Shown here: one piece after another, positions 44,914-54,233 of the stretch | Position numbering within the stretch: the first letter of the stretch is position 1 | Layout: every line of letters starts with the position of its first letter | Source: JANQPA01 sp964548175 | GTDB taxonomy: Bacteria > Bacteroidota > Bacteroidia > Chitinophagales > Saprospiraceae | DNA length: 64,000 bases | Direction of reading: 5' to 3' | Assembly: GCA_964548175.1 (NCBI GenBank) | Contig: CAZJQS010000024.1 | Location: 1-64,000, forward strand | Made by a program: the position numbers and the translations under genes | The notes under the pieces: generated by a model | Databases searched by the model: none | What the model was told of the DNA's origin: nothing | The model's input: only the letters and a program-made list of their open reading frames with translations

Positions 44914-46701
44914 ATGAAACGATATATTTTTTTAATACTCTTTTTTCTGAGCTTTTTCGGCTGTGAAGATTTTTTGGAAGAGGAGTTTCTCAGCGGGGAG
45001 AACTCGGAGTCGATCGTCTCTTCTGAAGAAACCTTTGAATCGCTGATCGCTGCGGCTTATGTTTCCCTGAGAGCCTGGTACGGCAAGGAAAACGCCTGGG
45101 ACCTGACGGAAGCCGGCACCGATCTGTATACCTGGGGGTTGGACAATCGTTCTCAGGGTTTTTGCACCTATGCTTCTTTTGCTACTTCTGAAGAACAGGA
45201 AAGGGTCGGAGCGATCTGGCGAGAATTTTACAAAGCACTGAACACCTGCAATTTGATCCTTGCCAGGATCGATGAAGTGCCGTACGCATCGAGCGCATTA
45301 AGGGAGCAGCGACGCGGTGAGGTCAGCTTTCTTCGAGCCCATTACCTATGGCTGATCTCCGAGATCTGGGGAGGCGTCCACTTTTCCACGGAGCCCTCCC
45401 AGGAAGCCACTCGTACTGCTAATCGTACGCCTGTAGAGACCTTTAGAGCACAGATAGTAGAAGACCTGGAATATGCATCGACTGTATTGCCCGATGAATA
45501 CAGCAGCGCGGATTACGGCAGGGTCACCAAGCCTGCTGCAGAGGCCATGCTGGCAAGGGTATACCTATACATGGAGAACTATGCCAAAGCATCCGAATAT
45601 GCACAACGAGTGATCAACGATTACAACTTTGCCCTGCTGGACGACTGGTCGCAGATATGGGATATTGAAAACATCAAAAATGAAGAGATCATCTGGGCAG
45701 TCAATTATTCTGACGATCCCATCTTCACCAGGGCAGGATTGACGGATGCGAATGGCGACGTGTACAATACTTCAGGTATTATCCAAAGAGAAGGCGGCCA
45801 TACCGGGCACCTGATGTACGAGATCAGGTACGAGAATCTGGGCTGGGGGCTGATCAGGGACCTGGAGAACGGCCGGGGATTCCAACGATGGGCGCCTACC
45901 AAATTCTTTATCGACCTGTATGATGAAGAAATAGATGAGCGCTTTTTCGGCTCCTTTAAAAATACATGGAAAGCTAACGATCTGGCTGCCATTCCTAAAT
46001 GGAGGCCTTTTATATTTCTTAATGGAGAGCGCATTCGCCTGGAAAGAGAACTTTGGGCACAGCCTATGTTCGGACTCGGAGATACCGCTATTGTCTTTTA
46101 CAAAAATCCGGTGCCGTCAACGGAAAAAGTAAAATTCTCAGAAAATGACATCTTTCATCTCCATCCTACGCAAGGATATTTGATGATCGATATTAACGAT
46201 ATGTACCTGCCTGATGGAAGACTGAACGACGATGTCATCAACCGTCAGTTCTATTTCCCTATTACCAAAAAGTACCGCGATCCGACCCGACCGGAATTAG
46301 CTACCGCCTTTAGCAAGAGAGATGCTTACGTTTTCCGTATCTCGGAAATGTACCTGATCGCCGGCGAAGCCGAAATGATGCTCGGCAACACTACCCGGGC
46401 CCTTGCTTTGATCAACGAACTGAGAACAGCGCGCTCAGTAGAAGGCCGGGAAGAGGATATGCTTGTCACACAAGAAATACTTGACATCGACTTCATACTG
46501 AACGAACGGGCCCGCGAATTAGCCACAGAATATCAGCGCTTTTTTGACCTGAAAAGAACCGACAAGCTCGTTGAACGTGTGCGAGCCTACAATCATGATG
46601 CTAAAGGCTTTATTCAAGAATACCACGCACTGAGATTCATACCGCAAAGCCAGATCGATGCCATGCTCGACGGCTCCAGCTATCAGAATCCAGGATATTG
46701 A
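44914..46701 (+). CDS. SusD/RagB-type surface glycan-binding lipoprotein
   Basis: This 595-residue protein has a lipoprotein signal ending FLSFFGC (Cys18) followed by EDFLEEE, usual for surface-exposed lipoproteins in this phylum. TPR-like helical parts include LREQRRGEVSFLRAHYLWLI, KPAAEAMLARVYLYMENYAKA and the C-terminal FILNERARELATEYQRFFDLKRTDKLVERV. It forms the lid of the SusC transporter. The ligand is inferred to be a pectin fragment from context. Confidence 0.95.
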   Translation: MKRYIFLILFFLSFFGCEDFLEEEFLSGENSESIVSSEETFESLIAAAYVSLRAWYGKENAWDLTEAGTDLYTWGLDNRSQGFCTYASFATSEEQERVGAIWREFYKALNTCNLILARIDEVPYASSALREQRRGEVSFLRAHYLWLISEIWGGVHFSTEPSQEATRTANRTPVETFRAQIVEDLEYASTVLPDEYSSADYGRVTKPAAEAMLARVYLYMENYAKASEYAQRVINDYNFALLDDWSQIWDIENIKNEEIIWAVNYSDDPIFTRAGLTDANGDVYNTSGIIQREGGHTGHLMYEIRYENLGWGLIRDLENGRGFQRWAPTKFFIDLYDEEIDERFFGSFKNTWKANDLAAIPKWRPFIFLNGERIRLERELWAQPMFGLGDTAIVFYKNPVPSTEKVKFSENDIFHLHPTQGYLMIDINDMYLPDGRLNDDVINRQFYFPITKKYRDPTRPELATAFSKRDAYVFRISEMYLIAGEAEMMLGNTTRALALINELRTARSVEGREEDMLVTQEILDIDFILNERARELATEYQRFFDLKRTDKLVERVRAYNHDAKGFIQEYHALRFIPQSQIDAMLDGSSYQNPGY

Positions 46702-46915
46702 TTACTGTGATCATCACGTACTTAAACAAATAAAAGAAACTTCTAAAGGAGGTTGTCTCTTCAGCATTGATCCGGCACGTCAAAGGTTTCACGAAACTCT
46801 TCCCTTGCCGGAGGCCAACAGCATGCTGTCGAGACCGCCTCCCCAAAGAACCGTTCTGCCTGCAAACCATACAATAACCAGAATTCATTCTTTTTTTCAT
46901 GAAAAACAAAAACTT
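46702..46915. other. 214-base gap between susD and the large T9SS gene
   Basis: The reading frame of the large gene stays open through this gap, but it lacks a credible earlier start. The signal-peptide start at 46916 is clear. I see no obvious terminator. Confidence 0.4.
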
Positions 46916-49900
46916 ATGAGACAATTAACTTTACTCACTTTCTTAGTGGTAGGTTTAATGAGTGGCTTATACTGTCAATCGTGGATGCGATATGACGCTG
47001 ATGTCCTTCCTTCTGAGACAAGCGGGACATCGCTGGACCTAACCAATCTCAGCCAGGACTCTCCCGGCGATAATTTTGTCGAAGAACTGATCGATGACGT
47101 CGATATTCCCGGCAACATGATCCTGAGATACCTGCAACCTGATGCCGAGAGGAGCGGCGGAGGAGGCGGCGCCAACAAAATGTACCGCTTTTATTTTCGT
47201 GACGCCGGTGGTAATGACCATAACGGCACACAATTCACCCTGGTTGCCAGGCTAAAAGGCGTGGACAATTGGGCGGAACTGGGCCTGGACCGCGTTTTTG
47301 ACTTGCAATTAAGGAACGGCGCCTCCGGAACCAGAGATGAACTACGGCTCAGTTATGACGGCAATGTCATTGAACTGGATCGCTCCGATGCTTCCATCAG
47401 TTCTGATATTGACTTCACCGACTGGCATATTTTCAGAATGGTAGTGGACGGCGACAATTACACGGTTTATGTGGATGAAAATAATACCCCGGTTCTGACC
47501 GGAACCTCCACCGCTACTACTTCCGACAGGTATCTGAAGATCGGCGACGGCTCCGGCGACAAGGTCGGTGGTTTGTTAGACTGGGTTGCACTCGACACTA
47601 CGGGAGCTTATTCTCCATCTCAATCGCCTCTCGATGAAAGCTTCACAGGAGCCGGGGACAGTAGTGGAGCATTTGATCCTTCCAATTACTCCATACTTTT
47701 CCTGACCAGAGACGTCACCCCCGACAATACCCTTGAGGAGCAAGGCATAATTGATGATTTAAGAAGCCGTGGCTTCAATGTTGATGTCACTTATAACAAT
47801 GCCGGTAGTATCAGCGTACCGGTTGATGTGGAATTTTCCTATGAAACAGCCAACACATATGACCTGATCATCATTGGCCGGGGCGTAAGCAGCGGTGATT
47901 TTCAGGACATTGCGGGCTGGGCTGCTGTAGAGACGCCCATTATCCATTTTTCTGCTTACATCATGAGAAGCAATCGCCTGGATCTGATCAACTCCACCAC
48001 TGCGACCCGTGAGGTTCAGGATGCGACGACGATAAGCATGGATCGGGTGGCCAATGTCAGCATATCAGATCATCCCATTTTTACAGGTGTAGATACAGAC
48101 GGAGACGGGGAGATCGGCTACCATACCTGGTTCCATGATTACATTGGTTCCGGAGCTGATACTTTTGAGATGAATCATAATGCCACCTTAATGGCATCAT
48201 GGGCAACTGGCGACGGCCCCAGCAATGGAAATGTAGCCATTGCCATGTGGGATGGCGGTGCGGACGCCTATCCCGGTTCGCAGGCAAGCCTGGCAGGCAA
48301 ACGCGTTTACTTCCAGATGGGAGCGGATGACAACTCTTCGCCCAAACTCAGGAACTACACGGCTTTTACAAGCGAATCGACCCTGGTTTTCCACAACCTG
48401 ATAAAGATGCTCCTGGGCGCCGAGCCTGATGGACAACTGATCCCGGTCGCAGGAAAAGAAACCCTTGGCAAGATCGCCTTCATCACCAAAGATGTAGATG
48501 AAAGCGGCAATCTGGAGGAGATAGAGATCATAGGTGAATTGAGAAAGCGCGGATACCAGGTGGATGTTTCTTATAATGATCCCGGTGACATAACAGTACC
48601 GGCGGATTTTGAATTTTCTTTTGAAGCTCTGAATGATTACGATGTAGTCATTTTAGGGCGCGGTGTCAGCAGCGGTGATTTCACAGAGGCGGAAGCCTGG
48701 GCGGCCGTTGAGGCTCCCATCATTGTATTCTCCGGTTACCTTGTTAGAAACAACCGCATGAAGCTCGTCAATACCAGCAGCGCTACCAGAGAAGCAAACG
48801 ACGGCACTACGGTAGATATGGACAGAATAACCAATGCCGCTATCGTGGATCATCCTGTTTTCACAGGTTTGGACGAAGAGATGGACGGAGAGATCGGTTA
48901 TCTGACCTGGTTCTATGATTACATAGGTTATGGAGCCGACACCTTTGAATTGAACCACAATGCTACTTTGCTGGCCACGCTTTCTGCCGGAGGAGGTCCA
49001 GGAGACGGCACAGTATATATGGCTCACTGGGCGTCCGGCGCCGAGCCTTACCCGGGGGCAGGTTTCAACCTCACAGGACCAAGATTATTCATGCAGATGG
49101 GATCTGATGACAACTCTTCTCCGAAGATCAGAAACTACACTGCTTTTACGAATGAATCCCTCATTGCGCTGTTCAATGCCCTGGCTTATTTGCAGGGAGA
49201 AACGCCAACAGGAGTTTTGCCGGCACCTGGCCCTGTAGCACAATGGAGCTTTGAAGAAGGCGAAGGAACCCGTGTAGGAGATGCCATCGGCGGCGCCAAC
49301 GGCGATATCCAGAACGGCAACGGGATCACCTGGGAATCCTGTGGTGTAGGCACCTCTTTAAACTTTGGCGGTTCTACAAAAGACGATGCTATCATTTTTG
49401 TCAATGACAATCCTAACCTGGACTTCGACAGCACCCGCAGCTTTACGATCTCTTTGTTAGCCAAGATCGATCCGTATGCCAATACCGGTGAAATGAACCT
49501 GCTTTTGAAAGGAGACAACCGCAACGACGGCACACACCTGCCAAACGGCACTGGCAAATGGTACGCAGTGGCTACCAAGGATAGTGAGCTGAGATTTGCC
49601 CTTGACGATGATGTCACCAAAACTCAGTTAGGGGTAGCGATCGATGAGAACAACTTCCCCGCCAACCAGTGGAATCACATCGCCGCAGTCAGAGATCGCG
49701 CACAAGATTCCATTTTCCTGTACATCAACGGAGTGAAAGCAGGCAGCCTGCTCGATGAAACCGATCTGGACATTTCCACCACCGGTCTGCCAATGGTGAT
49801 CGGCAATTACCACAGTGGCGTTCGAAAAGTCAACGGCAACCTGGATGAGATCGCAATCTATGATTTCGCTTTCACAGCAGCGGAAGTCGCCGACCTGTAT

Positions 49901-51514
49901 GCATCCGTAGAACTCGACACCGATTGCGAGCCGGTCTCCACCATAGTCGAACTAAGCAATGACGCCACCCTTAGCGCGCTGGAAGTCAGCACCGGTACAT
50001 TGGACCCAGCTTTTGATCCTAACACCACCAGCTACAGCGTAGAATTACCGGAAGGAACCACCAGCGTGACCATTACCGCAACGCCTACGGATGCCAATGC
50101 GAGCGTTTCAGGCGACGGTGAATTCACCAACATTCCGGGCTCCACCATCGTCAGGGTAACTGCCGAGGACGGGGAAACTACCAGAGATTATTCCTTAGGA
50201 TTTATCATCGAAGGCCAGGGTAACTCCAGAACAATCGTGGAACCTGGATTCGAGAACTTATTTAATGCCATCCAAAGCGCCGTTTCAGGTGATACGCTGG
50301 TTCTTAAAAACGGGGAAATATACACGCCTCTGGAATCGTACATCATCAACAAAAAGATAGTGATCATTGCGGAGACCATTCCTTCCCTGCCGGGTTTGGA
50401 TAATATGCCGATCATCGAGAACTTGTTCGGCGTAACACCGGTATTTGATCTTCAGAACGGAGGTGTTCTGACGCTTATCGGCGTAGACGTAGACGGCCAG
50501 GGCGCCACCAATCTTTTTGACACAGACCCTGCCGTCGGCGCCAGAATTTCTGTCTATATCAACAGGTGTCGGTTGCACAATACTCTGGACGATTTATTTG
50601 ACGATGCGCCGGACGGAGGAACCACCGAAACCCGCCTGGAAAACTGCGTGGTGCGGAATTCCTTCATTTACGACTCCGAAAGTGGACACGGTATCTATAT
50701 CAAGAACTACTTCGGCGAAGGTAATTTCGTCTTTGAAAACAATACCTATTGGAATATGGGCGAGCAGTTCAACTGGATAAGACACTATCCTACAGGCATC
50801 ACCCAGGGATTCCTTTATGATCACAACACAGGTTATAACCTCTCCACTGACCTGGCGGACAACAAGGAACTGTTCGGCAACTCTGATGCGCCGAATGTGG
50901 AATCAGCCCTTGATATCGATGTCAAGAACAACATCTTCCATACACAGTTGTCCAGCAATGAAGGTTCGCTGAAGTTCAACAATACTTCCGGTGCTCATAG
51001 CATTGACATCATCAACAACGTGCTGTTTAATGTAGCGCCTATTTTTGATATCGGCGGAACCATCAACAAGGAAGGCAACCTCATCGATGTTGATCCGATG
51101 TTCGCTGATCCCGATAACGGCGACTTTACCGTTATGAATAGTGATCTGTACACGGCTGCGGATGATGGAGAGATCATCGGCGCGCTTTACTGGCACCCCG
51201 ATTTTGTGGACGACTTCTCCGACCTGACCACTTCCACCAATGAGCAAAATATTGCAGCGATCCAGCTCCAAATGATGCCCAACCCATTCCGGGAAGAGGT
51301 GACTATTGATTTCAAGCTGGACAATACCGCTCAGGTACAACTGGAGATCTTCAATATTTATGGTCAAAGAATCGGCAGAGTGATCAATACCCGACTACCT
51401 TCCGGCGCTCACAAGCAGGTGGTCAACACCAATCTGTTGAAGCCGGGTATCTATGTATTTATCCTGCAAGCAGAGGGCAAGGCCGCTGCTAAGAAAATGG
51501 TGAAGGTACACTAG
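46916..51514 (+). CDS. 1532-residue multidomain T9SS surface protein with tandem repeat domains and a pectin-lyase-like beta-helix
   Basis: A signal peptide (MRQLTLLTFLVVGLMSGLYC) is followed by, in order: a beta-sandwich, LamG-like region (about 20-240); two tandem copies of a roughly 245-residue alpha/beta domain (about 258-502 and 518-762), each with GRGVSSGDF, DHP.FTG, DGEIGY.TWF.DYIG, ADTFE.NHNATL and DDNSSPK.RNYTAF; a LamG-like domain (772-1000); a cadherin-like domain (1015-1092, DATLSALEVSTGTL); a parallel beta-helix (1102-1435) like those in DUF4957/DUF5123 proteins of pectin loci; and a T9SS type A sorting domain (1449-1532). The repeated domain has Rossmann-like strands (YDLIIIGRG, APIIVFSGY) reminiscent of ThuA or class I amidotransferase folds, but no catalytic triad I can defend. 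Placed directly after susCD, it is likely an extracellular glycan-binding or -processing factor. Confidence 0.8.
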   Translation: MRQLTLLTFLVVGLMSGLYCQSWMRYDADVLPSETSGTSLDLTNLSQDSPGDNFVEELIDDVDIPGNMILRYLQPDAERSGGGGGANKMYRFYFRDAGGNDHNGTQFTLVARLKGVDNWAELGLDRVFDLQLRNGASGTRDELRLSYDGNVIELDRSDASISSDIDFTDWHIFRMVVDGDNYTVYVDENNTPVLTGTSTATTSDRYLKIGDGSGDKVGGLLDWVALDTTGAYSPSQSPLDESFTGAGDSSGAFDPSNYSILFLTRDVTPDNTLEEQGIIDDLRSRGFNVDVTYNNAGSISVPVDVEFSYETANTYDLIIIGRGVSSGDFQDIAGWAAVETPIIHFSAYIMRSNRLDLINSTTATREVQDATTISMDRVANVSISDHPIFTGVDTDGDGEIGYHTWFHDYIGSGADTFEMNHNATLMASWATGDGPSNGNVAIAMWDGGADAYPGSQASLAGKRVYFQMGADDNSSPKLRNYTAFTSESTLVFHNLIKMLLGAEPDGQLIPVAGKETLGKIAFITKDVDESGNLEEIEIIGELRKRGYQVDVSYNDPGDITVPADFEFSFEALNDYDVVILGRGVSSGDFTEAEAWAAVEAPIIVFSGYLVRNNRMKLVNTSSATREANDGTTVDMDRITNAAIVDHPVFTGLDEEMDGEIGYLTWFYDYIGYGADTFELNHNATLLATLSAGGGPGDGTVYMAHWASGAEPYPGAGFNLTGPRLFMQMGSDDNSSPKIRNYTAFTNESLIALFNALAYLQGETPTGVLPAPGPVAQWSFEEGEGTRVGDAIGGANGDIQNGNGITWESCGVGTSLNFGGSTKDDAIIFVNDNPNLDFDSTRSFTISLLAKIDPYANTGEMNLLLKGDNRNDGTHLPNGTGKWYAVATKDSELRFALDDDVTKTQLGVAIDENNFPANQWNHIAAVRDRAQDSIFLYINGVKAGSLLDETDLDISTTGLPMVIGNYHSGVRKVNGNLDEIAIYDFAFTAAEVADLYASVELDTDCEPVSTIVELSNDATLSALEVSTGTLDPAFDPNTTSYSVELPEGTTSVTITATPTDANASVSGDGEFTNIPGSTIVRVTAEDGETTRDYSLGFIIEGQGNSRTIVEPGFENLFNAIQSAVSGDTLVLKNGEIYTPLESYIINKKIVIIAETIPSLPGLDNMPIIENLFGVTPVFDLQNGGVLTLIGVDVDGQGATNLFDTDPAVGARISVYINRCRLHNTLDDLFDDAPDGGTTETRLENCVVRNSFIYDSESGHGIYIKNYFGEGNFVFENNTYWNMGEQFNWIRHYPTGITQGFLYDHNTGYNLSTDLADNKELFGNSDAPNVESALDIDVKNNIFHTQLSSNEGSLKFNNTSGAHSIDIINNVLFNVAPIFDIGGTINKEGNLIDVDPMFADPDNGDFTVMNSDLYTAADDGEIIGALYWHPDFVDDFSDLTTSTNEQNIAAIQLQMMPNPFREEVTIDFKLDNTAQVQLEIFNIYGQRIGRVINTRLPSGAHKQVVNTNLLKPGIYVFILQAEGKAAAKKMVKVH

Positions 51515-51553
51515 TATAATAAGGTTGTTTTTGCATTGAATAGATAGTAAACC

Positions 51554-51581
51554 GGAGGGGAGTTTATTGCTGCTCCCCTCC
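51554..51581 (+). terminator. GC-rich hairpin after the large T9SS gene
   Basis: The stem is 9 bp perfect, 51554-51562 (GGAGGGGAG) with 51573-51581, loop 10 nt, located 40 bases after the stop. There is no strong T run, so it may be a weak terminator or an mRNA 3'-end protector between operon segments. Confidence 0.45.
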
Positions 51582-51614
51582 CATCTACTTCAAACCAACT
51601 CTATATTTTCTATC

Positions 51615-52871
51615 ATGAATCATCAAGTTAAATCCTTAATGATCATTGGGATAGTCTTCTTTATCCTATCCTGCAATTCCAAAAACCCATCAGCCGAAAG
51701 CGCTCAAACGCTTCTTTGGGTAGAAAATCCAACTGACTTTCCTCGTAAGGATGTGATTATTCCTCTTGATTTAACAATACTTTCCCGTTTATCACCCGGC
51801 ACTGACTGGCCAGGCCAGGCTTTCGCAATGCCCTGTCAGTTAAATGACCCTGATCGGGATGGGCAGGCCGAAGAGCTTTTATTGTTGATGGATTTGGATG
51901 CTTCCGAAAAAAAACAGCTGAAGCTGGAAGACCTTATCCATACCGGAGAAAAAATAGCATTCCCTAAAAGGACCCAGGCGGAATTATCCCATAAAATCAA
52001 CGGGAAATGGGAAGAAAGAGAATACATAGGAGGGACTTTCAAAAATGTGCAGCACCTCAAGGTACCCAAGGAACATACCGACCACAGCTGGTTCATCCGC
52101 TATGAAGGTCCGGGCTGGGAGTCTGACAAAGTAGGCTACCGATTCTATCTGGACTGGCGGAATGCGACGGATATTTTTGGAAAAAAGACCCCGGATATGA
52201 TCTTGCAACAGGTCGGTCTGGATGGTTTTGACTCTTATCATGAGCCTGCCGACTGGGGAATGGATATTCTCAAAGTAGGCAATTCACTTGGAATAGGTTC
52301 CATTGCCATGTGGGTAGACGGAAAAGCGGAGCGGGTAGCCGAAACGGACTCCCTGGAAGCGATCATTTTATCCAATGGCAATATACAGTCTGCCATCCGC
52401 ACTTTGTATCACGGCTGGTCGGTCAATGGCCAAGAAATGAATATGATCTCAGACCTCTCGATCGATGCCGGTAGCCGGATGACCCATCACCAACTGCAGG
52501 TAGACGAGGACGTACCCAACCTTTGCACGGGCATTGTCAAGTTAGAACAGGGCGAACTGGTCATTAAAGCCCAGAAGGGGGTATCCGGTTGGGGCTATCT
52601 GGCTACTTACGGCACGCAAAGCCTGGCCGATGATCGCCTCGGTATGGCGATCATTTTTCAGAACAGCGACCTGATCGAGATCACGGAGGACGAATTCAGC
52701 CATGTGGTTGTCTTAAAGCCCAGGCTGAAACAGCTGGATTATTATTTCACTTCGGCCTGGGAACAGGAGCCGGAGGGAATCACTTCCAAAGAAGCTTTTC
52801 TGGGCTATTTGGATCAAAAAATTGCGGAGTTGAACAAGCCAGTAAAAGTCATTTTAGATGGAGAGCAATAG
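51615..52871 (+). CDS. DUF4861 family lipoprotein
   Basis: This 418-residue protein has a lipoprotein signal ending FFILSC. The DUF4861 pattern is visible: VENPTDFPRKDVIIPLDL near the start, RYEGPGWESDKVGYRFYLDWRNATDIFGK in the middle, YHEPADWGMDILKVGNSLGIG, and late EDEFSHVVVLKP and LDYYFTSAWEQE. The family is recurrent in pectin-related loci beside GH105 genes, as here; activity is not known to me. The GH105 gene follows 78 bases later. ATG at 51615 is chosen because the signal peptide begins there. Confidence 0.82.
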   Translation: MNHQVKSLMIIGIVFFILSCNSKNPSAESAQTLLWVENPTDFPRKDVIIPLDLTILSRLSPGTDWPGQAFAMPCQLNDPDRDGQAEELLLLMDLDASEKKQLKLEDLIHTGEKIAFPKRTQAELSHKINGKWEEREYIGGTFKNVQHLKVPKEHTDHSWFIRYEGPGWESDKVGYRFYLDWRNATDIFGKKTPDMILQQVGLDGFDSYHEPADWGMDILKVGNSLGIGSIAMWVDGKAERVAETDSLEAIILSNGNIQSAIRTLYHGWSVNGQEMNMISDLSIDAGSRMTHHQLQVDEDVPNLCTGIVKLEQGELVIKAQKGVSGWGYLATYGTQSLADDRLGMAIIFQNSDLIEITEDEFSHVVVLKPRLKQLDYYFTSAWEQEPEGITSKEAFLGYLDQKIAELNKPVKVILDGEQ

Positions 52872-52949
52872 ATGGAATGACGCATCAAAACAACAAAAAC
52901 TACCCAAGCCGAATAGAACAGCTTCTTAAAAGGTTAAAATTACTTTCAA

Positions 52950-54233
52950 ATGGGTTTAAACAAGAGCACAAAAAACGATAAAGCCAAGGTCATTCTGCAA
53001 TCCTGGATCACTACAGCATTGATGTTGCTGCTGAGCCTGGCTTTTTTGCAATGCAACAAGACTGGAGCGGAGCAGGAAAAAGTCCTTCCGGTAATGAACT
53101 ATATCGAAAAAGACCAGCTTTGGTGTGAAAGAATGGCCCAGTCGGTAATGAAAAGGAACCCCAGGGCCTGGCAAATCGAAGGCCGCGAAACGCCCAAATG
53201 GAGCTATACCCACGGCCTTGTCTCTCTGTCTTTCCTGAAATTATGGGAACAAACCAGGGAGCCGCGTTATTTTGATTTTGCCAAAGGCTATGCGGATGAT
53301 TTGATCAACGAAAAGGGAGATATCTATAATTACCACATCGATGAATTTAATATCGACCATATCAATCCCGGTAAAATACTCTTTCCATTATATAAAAAAA
53401 CAAAGAACGCCAAGTATAAAACTGCACTGGAAACCCTGAGGATGCAACTGGAGTGGCAGCCTCGAAATAAACAGAGAGGGTTTTGGCATAAGCTGAGATA
53501 CCCCTGGCAGATGTGGCTCGACGGCCTATATATGGGCGCCCCCTTCTACGCCGAGTATGCCGTGGAATACGATCAGCCGGAAGCTTTCGATGACATCGCC
53601 CATCAGTTCATTACCATGGAAAAATACGCCAGGGATGAAACCACAGGACTGCTTTACCACGGATGGGACGAAAGCCGGGTCCAGCAATGGGCCGATAAAG
53701 AAACAGGCTGCAGCCCTCACTTCTGGGGCAGATCCCTAGGGTGGTACGCCATGGGACTGGTAGACGTTCTGGACTTTTTCCCCGAGGACCACCCACAAAA
53801 ACAGGCGTTGATAGATATTCTGCAAAGACTTGCCAGCGCCGTCGTTATATACCAGCATGAAGAAACCGGCCTTTGGTATCAAGTTATGGATCAAGGCGAT
53901 CGCGAAGGAAATTACCTGGAGGCTACCGTCTCCTGCATGTTTTCTTACGCCTTTTTCAAAGGCTTTCGAAAAGGCTATCTGGACGAATCCTTCCAGAAGG
54001 CAGGAGAAAAAGCCTTTAATGGACTGATCGACAACTTAGTAGAAGTCACAGAGGATGGAGAAATACATATCCACAAATGTTGTGCTGTCGCAGGCCTGGG
54101 GGGAGACCCTTACCGTGACGGCTCCTACGAATATTACATTAATGAGGAGGTTAGAAGTAATGATCCCAAAGCAACGGGGCCTTTCATTCTGGCTGGAATT
54201 GAATACGAAATATTGAAGAAATCAGAAAAATGA
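52950..54233 (+). CDS. GH105 unsaturated rhamnogalacturonyl/galacturonyl hydrolase, lipoprotein
   Basis: This 427-residue protein has a long N region, a hydrophobic stretch and LAFLQC as lipobox. An (alpha/alpha)6 barrel of the GH88/GH105 group is indicated by WSYTHGLVSLSFLKL, the catalytic Asp candidate in WQMWLDGLYMGAPFYAEYA, GLLYHGWDESR, SPHFWGRSLGWYAMGLVDVL and EATVSCMFSYAFFKG. It removes the unsaturated uronate from lyase products, feeding the Kdu branch. It overlaps the next gene by four bases (ATGA), so translation is coupled. Confidence 0.9.
   Translation: MGLNKSTKNDKAKVILQSWITTALMLLLSLAFLQCNKTGAEQEKVLPVMNYIEKDQLWCERMAQSVMKRNPRAWQIEGRETPKWSYTHGLVSLSFLKLWEQTREPRYFDFAKGYADDLINEKGDIYNYHIDEFNIDHINPGKILFPLYKKTKNAKYKTALETLRMQLEWQPRNKQRGFWHKLRYPWQMWLDGLYMGAPFYAEYAVEYDQPEAFDDIAHQFITMEKYARDETTGLLYHGWDESRVQQWADKETGCSPHFWGRSLGWYAMGLVDVLDFFPEDHPQKQALIDILQRLASAVVIYQHEETGLWYQVMDQGDREGNYLEATVSCMFSYAFFKGFRKGYLDESFQKAGEKAFNGLIDNLVEVTEDGEIHIHKCCAVAGLGGDPYRDGSYEYYINEEVRSNDPKATGPFILAGIEYEILKKSEK

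Noticed and set aside
46658..46915. Longer N terminus for the 1532-residue protein starting inside susD
   Set aside because: It would place 86 uncharacteristic residues before a perfect signal peptide at 46916.
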